A stretch of 64,000 nucleotides of DNA from NCBI GenBank assembly GCA_963735955.1, contig CAVTND010000016.1:372001-436000 (forward strand). Direction: 5' to 3'. Positions 1 to 8,507 of this stretch are shown piece by piece (within the stretch, counting starts at the first letter, position 1; each line of letters starts with the position of its first letter). A program made the translations under genes and the position numbers. The DNA is from CAVTND01 sp963735955. GTDB lineage: Bacteria; Pseudomonadota; Gammaproteobacteria; Burkholderiales; Burkholderiaceae_F. The notes beneath the pieces are model-generated. The model worked only from the letters and a program-made list of their open reading frames with translations, searched no databases and was not told where the DNA came from.

Positions 1-701
1 ACCCATTTGACCTGCAGGCCGTCGCTCCTGAACTGGCCGCCGAGAAACGCCTGATACGGCAGCGGGGCGTCGTAGAAATCCCAGACGTGCTGGTGCTGGT
101 CGTTGAGGTAGCCGATGCTCGACAGGAAGCGGCCGATCTTGGGCACGAAGCCGTACGGCAAGGACGTGAACATGCCATAGGCTTCCTCGACTTCGACCGA
201 GTTGTCCGGCGCGAGCGAAAAGATCAGGTTGCCGTAGATCTTGTCGTCGACATTGGCCGAGAGCCCCAACTCCGATTCAGCGATGCTGAATCCCCGCTTG
301 GCGGGGGCGATATCGCCGCTCGGAACGAATCCGGCAATCGCGTATCTGTTCGGGTCCTGTGACAGATTCGCGTAGACACCTTGCAGGACCGCCGAGATCG
401 CGGGGTTGAATGCGCTGGCCGATGTACCAGGTGATACGGGTGTTGCAGGTGATGGGGCCGGCGCGGTCGCAACCGTTGCTGCGGGCGGCGCAGCGGCCTC
501 GGCTGTTCGAGCGCTCGCTGACTTTGCTTCGGCTTCCTTAAGTCGTTGTTCGAGCGCCTGGATCCGCGCTTCGTACGATTCCTTGAGCTGCTGGATCTGC
601 GCCCGGATTTCGGCGAGATCGGCGTCAGTCGCCGCCAGTGCATTGCACGGCAGCAAGCCGGCAAGCGCGAACGCTCCGGCTAATCCGATGGATCGAGACA
701 C
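1..701 (-). CDS. Outer-membrane receptor/porin-like protein, N-terminal part (runs off window)
   Basis: The reading frame begins at a GTG at 701 preceded by an AGGAG ribosome site and runs off the left edge (about 233 residues visible). It opens with a signal peptide ending near NALA, then a short coiled coil (about residues 28-60, heptad-like with LEQRLKEAEAK), then an Ala/Pro-rich linker. A beta-barrel-like segment follows, containing GRFLSSIGYLNDQHQHVWDF. That GYLN-xxHxHxWDF pattern is, from memory, typical of TonB-dependent-receptor-like or porin-like outer-membrane proteins, often linked to metal uptake, but I could not check it. The small gene just upstream (744-1091) is on the same strand, 42 bases away, and is probably cotranscribed. 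The C-terminal barrel is outside the window, so the exact family is uncertain. Confidence 0.6.
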   Translation of the reverse strand, partial: MSRSIGLAGAFALAGLLPCNALAATDADLAEIRAQIQQLKESYEARIQALEQRLKEAEAKSASARTAEAAAPPAATVATAPAPSPATPVSPGTSASAFNPAISAVLQGVYANLSQDPNRYAIAGFVPSGDIAPAKRGFSIAESELGLSANVDDKIYGNLIFSLAPDNSVEVEEAYGMFTSLPYGFVPKIGRFLSSIGYLNDQHQHVWDFYDAPLPYQAFLGGQFRSDGLQVKW

Positions 702-743
702 GATGGCACTCCTTTCGTGAGCGTGGGACTGCTGCGCCGCCAA

Positions 744-1091
744 TCAGGCGGTGCGCCGATGACACGTCAGGAAAGCGAGGGCGGGGCGCGACTGTGATGT
801 GAAGTACGTCGAGCGAGAATCGGCGCGACATACGCCGACAGGATGGCGAGGTACACCTCGGAGGCAGGGAAAGATGACAGGCGCGCCGGAGGCAAGCGCC
901 GAAGATCCTCCCGCCAGCAGTGCACACTCGAGGCAGGCGACGCCTGTCTCTGGACTGGAGAACTGCTGCTCTTCCGGCGCCGGCTTGAAATGGGTCAGCG
1001 CATGCCGCAGCGACTCCTGCTGCATGCCAAGGAGCAGCAGTGCGAAACCCAGTACAAGAAAACCGCGGCTACAACGCGACAGCGCGACCAA
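744..1091 (-). CDS. Small membrane-anchored protein with a CxxC motif, unknown function
   Basis: A 115-residue protein starting at a TTG (1091) with an AAGGAG site six bases upstream. Residues about 8-23 form a hydrophobic segment (LVLGFALLLLGMQQ), followed by a His-containing stretch and then CLEC in a hydrophobic Ala/Gly/Ser-rich region that may be a second membrane segment. The tail is Arg-rich. I do not recognise a named family. Small proteins of this type, with one CxxC and little else, often sit next to metal-related outer-membrane receptors, which fits the downstream gene, but a metal role is only inferred. Confidence 0.45.
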   Translation of the reverse strand: MVALSRCSRGFLVLGFALLLLGMQQESLRHALTHFKPAPEEQQFSSPETGVACLECALLAGGSSALASGAPVIFPCLRGVPRHPVGVCRADSRSTYFTSQSRPALAFLTCHRRTA

Positions 1092-1374
1092 CTCGGCGCT
1101 CCTTGTCTTCAGTGCGTTACGAGTGTAGCTTGTCGCGCATGCGATGCACCTGCGGGTGGCCCAATAACATTGGAAGCCCCGACCGCTCGGCGTGTTTGCC
1201 CTTTAGACCAAGTTCTCGGTTTCGGGCTTCTCGGCCGGATCACCCCGGCGTCGTCCAGAAATATTTACACCATCTTGATGCGCTCGTCCCTAGATTGGTG
1301 TCAGTCCAGCAACGCGCCAATGCGACGCCCTTCCAGGGCAATTGGGTGCGCTGCGCTGGTACCTGAGGAGGCAA

Positions 1375-1677
1375 ATGCAAGCTGAACGCTCGATCACGCC
1401 TTGGACGCTTCGCGCCAGACGCAGTCAAACGCAAGCGCGGGCGCGTTTTTCCGTGACCGTCGCGCAGCGGGACGCTGAGCCGCTGCGGCGCGCCCTGTTC
1501 GACAAGCTCAACTGCCGCATCGAACGGCTGGTCATGGCACCGGGCGTCGAACCCGGTACGCGTGAACCGGTCGCCGCGCTGCACATCGTGCTTGACCGCG
1601 ATGCGGTCGACGAAGCGCTTCACATCGTGATGTCGACCGCAACCAGCGCGCAGTTGGGACGCGTGCGGCATCACTAG
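1375..1677 (+). CDS. Small ACT-like domain protein, hypothetical
   Basis: A 100-residue protein. The ATG at 1375 is chosen because GAGGAGG lies just upstream. Residues about 22-95 alternate predicted strand and helix in a beta-alpha-beta-beta-alpha-beta order (FSVTVAQRDAEPLRRALFDK, then LHIVLDRDAVDEALHIVMS), which resembles a single ACT/regulatory ferredoxin-like domain. No catalytic residues are visible. Such stand-alone domains usually bind small ligands or partner proteins. The call rests on pattern only. Confidence 0.45.
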   Translation: MQAERSITPWTLRARRSQTQARARFSVTVAQRDAEPLRRALFDKLNCRIERLVMAPGVEPGTREPVAALHIVLDRDAVDEALHIVMSTATSAQLGRVRHH

Positions 1678-1764
1678 CCTCAGTCATCACGGATTCTCGA
1701 GGGTTCGCTGCGTTGCAGGACGAGTACGAGTTCCTGATGCGGCTCTGGCGAAATCGCAGCCACC

Positions 1765-1998
1765 TCAAGACCTGACGCCCCGGGAGCCTTCCTCGGGCAT
1801 TTGAACCTGGCAGAGGTGGGTCGGGGCGCGGCCAAGATCGCGAATTCGTTCCTCGAGTTCAAACAGGTTTTGCGACGTAGCGAGATACGCCTCGACATCG
1901 CGCTGCCGTGGCTGCTTCCAAAGCCAATCCTCAAAACGGTTGACCAGACCGCGCAGTGGCGTGGCGAAGACGTTCAACGGTGTGGAATCGTCTTGCAT
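1765..1998 (-). CDS. DUF3563 family small protein
   Basis: A 77-residue protein from an ATG at 1998. The core (residues about 14-57) has the DUF3563 pattern: an amphipathic helix with paired aromatic and basic residues (FEDWLWKQPRQ), then VEAYLATSQNLFELEERIRDL. The family consists of very short cytoplasmic proteins common in Burkholderiales and of unknown function. The gene stands alone between a plus-strand ACT-like protein and a minus-strand binding-protein gene. Confidence 0.65.
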   Translation of the reverse strand: MQDDSTPLNVFATPLRGLVNRFEDWLWKQPRQRDVEAYLATSQNLFELEERIRDLGRAPTHLCQVQMPEEGSRGVRS

Positions 1999-2061
1999 TC
2001 GAACTACAGCACTGACCCGTCTGAAAGGATCGGGTCCTGCCCGATCCGCTGACGTCGATCC

Positions 2062-2831
2062 CTACAGCCAGCGCGCGACGATGCGCTGGTACTCGCCGCT
2101 GGCCTTGGCCAGGTGCAGCCACTGGTCGATGTAGTCCTTGGTGATGACGTCACCGCGCGGCAGCATGTAGGCCATCTCGCCGTACTGCAGCGGCTTGTCG
2201 GGATTGACCGCACACAGGCCGGGTTTCTGGCGCTGCTGCACAATCGCCTCGGCCGATTCCGTGACGAACACATCGGCGTTGCCCTTGAGCACCTCGTCGA
2301 AGATGCCGATGTTGTCGGTATGGATCGTGAGCGTGGCCGCTTGAAGTTGGCTTTGGCAAAGCGCTCGTTGCTGCCGCCGGGATTGGCGATCACCTTGACG
2401 CCCGGCTTGTCGATGTCCGCCACCGTCTGGAATTTCTGCACGTCGGCGCAACGCACCAGCGGTGTCTTGCCGTTGACCATGTAGGCGGTGCTGAACGCCA
2501 CGCGCTTCTGGCGATCGAGCGTGACCGATATGCCGCCGACCGCGATGTCGCACTTGTTGCCGGTGAAGTCTGCCATCAGGTTCGACCAGCTCGTCTTCAC
2601 CCACTCGACCTTGACGCCGAGGCTGGTCGCGAGCGACTGCATCAGGTCGACGTCGATGCCTTCGTAGGTGCCGTCGGGCTTGGCGAATGCGAACGGCTTG
2701 TAGTCGCCCGGCGTGCAGACGCGCAGGACGCCGGCCTTGATGACCTCGTCCACGTTGCCCGCGTTGGCGGGCTGGGCAAGGGCGGAGACTGCGAGAATGA
2801 CGGGCACCAAAGCAGCTTTCAGGAGTGGCAT
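2062..2831 (-). CDS. Periplasmic amino-acid-type substrate-binding protein (frame broken)
   Basis: The gene starts at an ATG at 2831 after GAGGA and encodes a cleavable signal peptide ending near QPANA. It then has the type 3 solute-binding fold (SBP_bac_3): GVLRVCTPGDYKPFAF, DVDLMQSLATSLG, KCDIAVGGISVTLDRQKRVAFS. Around 2335-2341 the frame changes by one base. The protein resumes as IHTDNIGIFDEVLKGNADVF and ends at 2062, giving about 256 residues, normal for the family. Related proteins include arginine/glutamine-binding proteins and periplasmic cyclohexadienyl dehydratase (PheC-like); the sequence does not separate these. No ABC permease gene is adjacent, which leans towards the enzyme or an orphan receptor. 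Confidence 0.75.
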
Positions 2832-2943
2832 CGATCGATCCTCAGGTGGTGTAACTGGCGGCAGGCGGTTACTAAATTACTCCAATGGCCGTTGAATCGG
2901 CGCCCGCGTTAACCTGCGCGGAACCAGCGCCCGGACACCCTGC

Positions 2944-3384
2944 TTAGCTGGCGGGCCTTGCACGCTGCTCGGCGCGCCAGGCAGTAAGCGTCCACAGGAA
3001 GCTGCCGAAGTCCGTCACGGCGAACACCAGCGCCAGCGGCGCGGGGATGATCCCGAGGTACCAGAGCACGGCCATGATCGGTGGCACCAGCGGGCGATCG
3101 AGCATCGAGGCGAACACGAATCCTTCAGCGTTCAGTCTCCCACTAACCACATAGAGCATGCCGAGTCCGCCAACCAGCATCGCGACCAGCCGCAGATAGT
3201 TGGCCCCCTGCGGCTCGAGCGCTGGCAGGTGCAGCAACGCGGCGACGAAGTGCGGCGAAATGAGCAACACCAGCGATTCGGCCAGCATCAGCCAACCATA
3301 TGCTTCGACCGTCTTGGCGGCGCGCGTCTGTGCGGTGGGACGCAGCAGGCGGTCGAACATTTCGGCAAACGAAGGATTGGGCAT
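2944..3384 (-). CDS. Four-helix integral membrane protein, hypothetical
   Basis: A 146-residue protein with four likely membrane helices: around residues 29-50 (GWLMLAESLVLLISPHFVAA), 62-80, 90-108 and 112-132 (LALVFAVTDFGSFLWTLTAW). It starts at an ATG at 3384. No catalytic or binding motif is visible and I do not recognise a named family. It diverges from the flavin reductase gene at 3535, sharing the intergenic region. Confidence 0.5.
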   Translation of the reverse strand: MPNPSFAEMFDRLLRPTAQTRAAKTVEAYGWLMLAESLVLLISPHFVAALLHLPALEPQGANYLRLVAMLVGGLGMLYVVSGRLNAEGFVFASMLDRPLVPPIMAVLWYLGIIPAPLALVFAVTDFGSFLWTLTAWRAEQRARPAS

Positions 3385-3534
3385 GGCTACTCCGGCAATG
3401 ACGAGCGGGTGCTCGATGCCAAAGCGTTACCGCAAACTTCACGAAACGCAAGCGCAGCCCGTGGTTCGCTTCTTTCGCTATCGGCGCTGTGTTGAACAGT
3501 AAGATCGCCGCCTGCACAGAGGAGATCAACGTTG

Positions 3535-4557
3535 ATGAAACCTATCGATAGCGTCCAGTTTCGCAATGCACTCGGCGCCTTCACCACCGGCGTGACGATC
3601 GTTACCACACGAGACACGGATGGCAATGACTACGGATTGACGGCAAACAGTTTCAATTCGGTCTCACTCGATCCGCCAATGGTGCTCTGGAGCCTCAGCA
3701 AGGCCTCGTCCAACTTGAAGGGTTTCGCCAGTGCCGACTATTTCGCCGTGCATATTCTCGCGGCAGATCAGGAAGCGACCTCGAACCGGTTCGCCAAGAG
3801 CAGCGTCGACAAATTCGCTGGTATCCCCCTCGAGCGCGGGCATGGCGAGGTGCCGCTGCTGGACGGCTGCTCCGCGCGCTTCGAATGCCGAATGAGGCAT
3901 CAGTACGATGGCGGCGACCATGTAATCGTTGTCGGCGAAGTCATCAATTTCGACAACTTCAACCGACCGCCGCTGGCCTTCCATGGCGGGAACTACGGCT
4001 TGCTACTGAAGAAAGCCGGCAAGAGCGCTGCGACTGAAAACAATCCCGGCAACGACTGGCTAGGCTTCATGCTCGGCCGCGCCTACTTCCAGTTGCTGCT
4101 GCCGGTCCGGGAGAGCCTGCAAAGTCTGGGCCTTCGGGACATCGATTACAGCATCTTGACGGTACTGAGCCTGGGCGACGGTCGGACCGTCGCGGAGCTG
4201 GCTCGAATCATCGCGTTCTTCGGTCAAGAGGTGACGGTGGATGATGCGCGGCGTCTCGCGGCGCGCGGCCTGGTCATGCTCGATCCGCCGGAGGGCGCGG
4301 ACATCGCGGTGCGGTTCTCCGACGCCGGCCGTCAGTATGCGATCGATCTGCTGGCTCGCGCGAAAGCCGCAGAAAGCGCTGCCGAGCGCGATCTCGACTA
4401 CCGTGAAGCCCAAGTACTGAAGCTGCTGCTCAAACGCGTGATCGAAACCAGCGCAGCCGATCTTCCCGATTCGTGGCGCAAGGAGAATATCTGGCGCGAG
4501 GACAACATCCTGCACAAATTACAAGGGACGGACTCGAGCACTACGCGTAAGCCGTGA
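3535..4557 (+). CDS. Flavin reductase with C-terminal MarR-like winged-helix domain
   Basis: 340 residues from an ATG at 3535 preceded by AGAGGAG. Residues about 5-165 are a flavin reductase (FMN-binding split barrel): FRNALGAFTTGVTIVTTRD, GLTANSFNSVSLDPPMVLWS, FHGGNYGLL. Residues about 195-320 look like a MarR-type winged helix (VLSLGDGRTVAELARII, then DARRLAARGLVML). The same two-domain layout is known from the reductase (C1) of p-hydroxyphenylacetate 3-hydroxylase, where the MarR-like tail binds the aromatic substrate and relieves autoinhibition of NADH-dependent flavin reduction. The protein therefore probably supplies reduced flavin to a monooxygenase under aromatic control. No oxygenase gene is adjacent, so its partner is unknown. 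Confidence 0.8.
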   Translation: MKPIDSVQFRNALGAFTTGVTIVTTRDTDGNDYGLTANSFNSVSLDPPMVLWSLSKASSNLKGFASADYFAVHILAADQEATSNRFAKSSVDKFAGIPLERGHGEVPLLDGCSARFECRMRHQYDGGDHVIVVGEVINFDNFNRPPLAFHGGNYGLLLKKAGKSAATENNPGNDWLGFMLGRAYFQLLLPVRESLQSLGLRDIDYSILTVLSLGDGRTVAELARIIAFFGQEVTVDDARRLAARGLVMLDPPEGADIAVRFSDAGRQYAIDLLARAKAAESAAERDLDYREAQVLKLLLKRVIETSAADLPDSWRKENIWREDNILHKLQGTDSSTTRKP

Positions 4558-4664
4558 GATGGCGAGATTCGTGTGTTCACCATCCGCCATCAGCGTGAAG
4601 CCGGACATCGCGAGTAACCGCCTAGCGGACCTACTGTGTCGACTCCTTCGACGGATGTCGCCGC

Positions 4665-6407
4665 CTACAAGGTCTTTCCCGGCGGCGGGCGGACCGTATC
4701 AAAAAGCCGTGAGAAAAGCGGGTCAGTGCTCTTGTCGATCGCGACTCGCATCCATGCCGTCTGCAACTCAGCGAGGACCGGCGCGGGAAGCGGGGCGACA
4801 GTGACGCCCTTGCCGGCGATCAAAGTCAGCGCGTCTCGATTCACGGCGTCGCCCGCCGCCAGCATTGCCTCGATGTTGCGCTGGCAGGCCTGCTCGACCG
4901 CAGCGCGGCCCCCCAGGGTGACGAGTCCGTCCCACGAGAGGCGGCGGAAGACCAGTTCAACGCCCGAAGCGGGAGCCAGGCTGCCGGGAAAGTAAAGGTA
5001 CTTGGCGATGTTCGGCAGTCCCAGCCCAACACCGAGCGGCAAGTCCGAGAGCTGAATGGCATCCAGAACGCCGTTGTTGAGTGCAGGATAGATCTCACCT
5101 GCCGGCAGGAAGTACGCAGACATACCCGCTGCCTTGAGAATGTCGTTCGTCAACCCGACCGCGCGCGTCTTCAATCCCTTCAGGTCTGCGGGCTGAGCGA
5201 TTTTCTTGCGCGACCATAGGTCCGCGTTCGGTCCGGTTACTCCGCACAGAACACCCATCACGCCGACCTTTTCATACAGTTCAGTGACGATCGCCTTGAC
5301 CTTCGGGCTCTGCCGCCATTGCACGTACTTGGCCGGGTCAGGGCCAAAGGGCGGCTCGCTGACGAGGGCGAACGCAGGATGCTGGCCGTACAAGTGTGCG
5401 CTGGTGACCCATACGGCATCGGCCGCGCCCCAGTCACTCTGGCCGAGCGACTGGAGTGATTTGACGAACGGGCCGGACGGCAGGACTTCGAACTGGATGC
5501 GCGCGGACGAGCCATCACTCAGCGTTTTTGCAAAGGCCTGCAACGCTGCTGTGCGTCGATCTCCAGAACCGAAGCCGTTCTCGCCCCGAATCTTGATGGG
5601 GGCTCGACTGTCAACGGCGGCAGTCGGGGCGGCCTCGCGCGGCGGCGATGACGTGCGAGATGAAAACGCGAAGCCGATGGCCGCGACAACTGCCACCAAG
5701 CCAGCTCCCGCAGCGACGAGCTTCCGCTTCGGCGCCGACGCGCTGCCGTCGCGGTCACCGCTCGCGGCAGGTGCCGCTGCGACCGTCGGCTCGAGCGCTC
5801 GCGGCTCGGGAATCGGCGACGGGATCTCGCGCCGAGGTGGGGGCGCCGGCGCTTGCGCCGAAGGCGCACTTGCAGAAACGTTGACTGTCTCCGGCGTCGG
5901 CTCGGTCGGGGCGCTGCGCTGCGGCGCGGGTGTTGCGGCCGGCACGGCCGCGAGCGTCTTTTCGATCGCCTCGACCAGTCGATTCACGTCGGTGTGGAAG
6001 CGCGTGTCGCTGACCTCGATCGCGTTGCGCCGTGCGAGCGGTGCCAGCGGCTCCGGCAGTTGCGGCGACTTCGGCATCGACGCGCCGCCGACCAGCACCG
6101 GCAACACCTTGATCCTGCGTTCGAGGGCGGCAGCGACCTCAAGCCGCACGAAGTCATCCGGATCATCCAGCCGCCGCTTGCCTTCGGAGTCCGCCGCGTT
6201 GAGCCAGCCTTTGCCGATCAGGATCACGGCGGTCTCGCACGCGCTGACCGTGCGCTGAATCGCCTCGACGAAGTCTTCGCCGGGTTCGATCTGGTCGATG
6301 TCCATGAAGACCTGACCCTCGCCGAAGTGCGCGGTCAGGCGGTCGTACAGCCTCCCGGCATAGGCGGCGCTGTCATCGCGGCGGTAGCTGATGAAAACGC
6401 GAGTCAT
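4665..6407 (-). CDS. TIR domain - transmembrane - TRAP (DctP-type) binding-protein fusion
   Basis: 580 residues in one intact frame. Residues 1-150 are a TIR domain (RVFISYRRDDSAAYAGRLYD, QVFMDIDQIEPGEDF, CETAVILIGKGWL); E90 in DDFVRLE sits where TIR NADases place the catalytic Glu. A Pro/Ala-rich linker (155-227) follows, then one transmembrane helix (229-248, LVAAGAGLVAVVAAIGFAF). Residues about 270-580 are a TRAP-type periplasmic substrate-binding domain of the DctP family (KIRGENGFGSG, DLKGLKTRAVG, YPALNNGVLDAIQLSD). Positive residues before the helix (KRK) place TIR in the cytoplasm and the binding domain in the periplasm. This suggests a ligand sensor wired to a TIR effector. No TRAP permease genes are nearby. 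The function is inferred. Confidence 0.85.
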   Translation of the reverse strand: MTRVFISYRRDDSAAYAGRLYDRLTAHFGEGQVFMDIDQIEPGEDFVEAIQRTVSACETAVILIGKGWLNAADSEGKRRLDDPDDFVRLEVAAALERRIKVLPVLVGGASMPKSPQLPEPLAPLARRNAIEVSDTRFHTDVNRLVEAIEKTLAAVPAATPAPQRSAPTEPTPETVNVSASAPSAQAPAPPPRREIPSPIPEPRALEPTVAAAPAASGDRDGSASAPKRKLVAAGAGLVAVVAAIGFAFSSRTSSPPREAAPTAAVDSRAPIKIRGENGFGSGDRRTAALQAFAKTLSDGSSARIQFEVLPSGPFVKSLQSLGQSDWGAADAVWVTSAHLYGQHPAFALVSEPPFGPDPAKYVQWRQSPKVKAIVTELYEKVGVMGVLCGVTGPNADLWSRKKIAQPADLKGLKTRAVGLTNDILKAAGMSAYFLPAGEIYPALNNGVLDAIQLSDLPLGVGLGLPNIAKYLYFPGSLAPASGVELVFRRLSWDGLVTLGGRAAVEQACQRNIEAMLAAGDAVNRDALTLIAGKGVTVAPLPAPVLAELQTAWMRVAIDKSTDPLFSRLFDTVRPPPGKTL

Positions 6408-6479
6408 TGGCGTGCAGTCCGATCGGTGGCTTTACTCGTTAACGCGTGCGCGGAGCGGGCGAGGTTAGCGGTTCATGCG

Positions 6480-8219
6480 CTATTTCGTCGAGCGTTTGGG
6501 CTGATCCCGGCGCACCGTGACCTTCTTGCCGCGCAGCGAGGTGGCGCGCAGCGCGCGGATCGCGTCTTCGACGACGTTGTCGGACACTTCCACCAGCGAA
6601 AAGCGTTCCTCGATCTCGATCGCGCCGATCTCGCGTGCGCTGATGCCCGCTTCGTTGGCGATCGCCCCCACGAGATCCGCCGGGCGCAGGCCGGCGCTGC
6701 TGCCTGCACCGATGAACACGCGGGCCATCGTCAGTCCTTGCGCCGGGTTGCGCTTGTGGCTGCTCGCAGTGCGTGACGGTCGAACGCCCACCGGTCGCGT
6801 GCCTTCCGCGGACTCGCGGCGTTCGAATCCTGCTTTCTGATGTGGCTTTTTGGCCGGCCCACGCCCCGTGCTCACGTCCACCGACGGAATATGTTCCTCG
6901 TCATGCGCCGCATCTGCCTGTAGTTTCTGGTGCACCAGCTTCACCGCCGCCGCGGCCACGTCCATCGGATCGAACTCGCTGGCAAGCGCGTCCGTCACCA
7001 CACGGTAGCCGTCCAGCTCGCCCGCTTCCAGCGCGGCGCGCAGCACGCCGCGCGTCATGTCCAGGCGCCGCGCGCGGACGTCCATCGGCGTGGGCACGTG
7101 GGCAACCTCAATCTTCTGCCTGGTCAGCTGCTCGATATTGCGCAGCAGGCGATGTTCGCGCGGTTCGGCCAGCGTGATCGCCACCCCTTCGCGGCCGGCG
7201 CGCCCGGTCCGGCCGATGCGATGTACATACGACTCCGGCGAGGCCGGCACGTTGAAGTTGACCACGTGAGAGAGTTTCTCGACATCGAGCCCGCGCGCGG
7301 CGACGTCGGTCGCGACCATCAGATCGACGTTTCCTGTGCGCACCCGCTTCATCACGCGGTCGCGCTGGTCCTGCGAGAGTCCTCCGTGCATTGACTCCAC
7401 TTGAAAGCCGCGTCCGCGCAGTTTCTCCGCCAGCTCATCGACTTCCGTGCGCGTGCGCGCAAACACCAGCGCGAGCGTGGGCGACTCCAGGTCGAGCACG
7501 CGCCCAAGTGCGGCCACCTTCTGTGCGCGCTGCACGATGTAGGCCGTCTGCCGTACGCGCGGCGCGGCGCCCTTCGCCACCAGCTCGCGCGCGATCAGCA
7601 CCCGCACCGGGTCACGCAGACGCTTGTTCGCGATCGCGGCGATGCGCGGCGGTAGCGTCGCCGAGAAGAGTGCCGTCTGCCGCTCCGCAGGTGCGCCGTC
7701 GAGGATGAGTTCGATATCTTCCGCAAAGCCCATGTCTAGCATCTCGTCAGCTTCGTCCAGCACCACCGTGGCTACTGAGCTGAGCGCCAGAGTGGTGCGG
7801 CGGATGTGGTCGAGCGCGCGACCCGGTGTTGCCACCACCACGTGCACGCCGCGCTTGAGCGCCTGCGCCTGCCGCCCGAACTCCGCGCCGCCGTAGATCG
7901 GCAGCACGATCGCGCCGAGCTTGGCGCCGTAGCTGTGCAGCGCCTCCGCCACCTGGATCGCTAGTTCGCGCGTGGGCACCAGCACCAGCGCCGCCGGATG
8001 TCCGGGCCTGGGCTTGATGGCCAGCACCCGCTGCAACAGCGGAAGCGCGAAGGCGCCGGTCTTGCCGGTGCCGGTGGCTGCCTGTCCGAGCAGGTCACGT
8101 CCTGCGAGCAGCGGTGGGATCGCCTGGCTCTGGATCGGAGTCGGCTCTTCGTAGCCGAGACCGACGAGAACCTGCGCGAGTTCCCTGGACAGGCCGAGAT
8201 CGATGAAAGGGCTTTTCAT
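6480..8219 (-). CDS. deaD: DEAD-box ATP-dependent RNA helicase with DbpA-type C-terminal domain
   Basis: 579 residues. The N-terminal RecA-like core has the Q motif (PTPIQSQAIP), Walker A (ATGTGKT), DEAD box (VLDEADE), SAT motif (LFSATLP) and the C-terminal helicase motifs ARGLDV and HRIGRTGRAG. Residues about 500-575 form a DbpA/CsdA-like RNA-binding domain (MARVFIGAGSSAGLRPADLV, ending KKVTVRRDQ). This is the DeaD/CsdA layout used in ribosome assembly and cold-adapted mRNA handling. The start MKSPFIDLGLS at 8219 fits the family. The downstream TIR-TRAP gene is on the same strand about 70 bases away; cotranscription is possible but not shown. Confidence 0.9.
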   Translation of the reverse strand: MKSPFIDLGLSRELAQVLVGLGYEEPTPIQSQAIPPLLAGRDLLGQAATGTGKTGAFALPLLQRVLAIKPRPGHPAALVLVPTRELAIQVAEALHSYGAKLGAIVLPIYGGAEFGRQAQALKRGVHVVVATPGRALDHIRRTTLALSSVATVVLDEADEMLDMGFAEDIELILDGAPAERQTALFSATLPPRIAAIANKRLRDPVRVLIARELVAKGAAPRVRQTAYIVQRAQKVAALGRVLDLESPTLALVFARTRTEVDELAEKLRGRGFQVESMHGGLSQDQRDRVMKRVRTGNVDLMVATDVAARGLDVEKLSHVVNFNVPASPESYVHRIGRTGRAGREGVAITLAEPREHRLLRNIEQLTRQKIEVAHVPTPMDVRARRLDMTRGVLRAALEAGELDGYRVVTDALASEFDPMDVAAAAVKLVHQKLQADAAHDEEHIPSVDVSTGRGPAKKPHQKAGFERRESAEGTRPVGVRPSRTASSHKRNPAQGLTMARVFIGAGSSAGLRPADLVGAIANEAGISAREIGAIEIEERFSLVEVSDNVVEDAIRALRATSLRGKKVTVRRDQPKRSTK

Positions 8220-8507
8220 CGACTCAGGGTAGCAGTGTGACGACGATCGTCGGCGCCTGCGCTATGCACTGCCGCCAGTACAAGTCGAACGAGTTTTGCG
8301 ACATCATTGCGGCCACGCCGGAATCAAGCGCGGCGAACCTCCGTTGCGTGCGCTCGCCGACGCAAAGCGAGCGTTGTCGCGCAGGAGCGGAACAGCTGAT
8401 CCGCTGCACTGGGCCGCATTCGTCTATTACGGTCGTTAGTGAGCAGGCCGCGAGCTTGCGACCCGAATTTGAAGCTAGCATGCTTGCGTGCTTCCCTTGG
8501 TGCTGCG

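Noticed and set aside
8241..8252. CGACGATCGTCG palindrome in the helicase/SARP divergent region
   Set aside because: Only 12 bases of GC-rich sequence and common by chance here; no matching second site.
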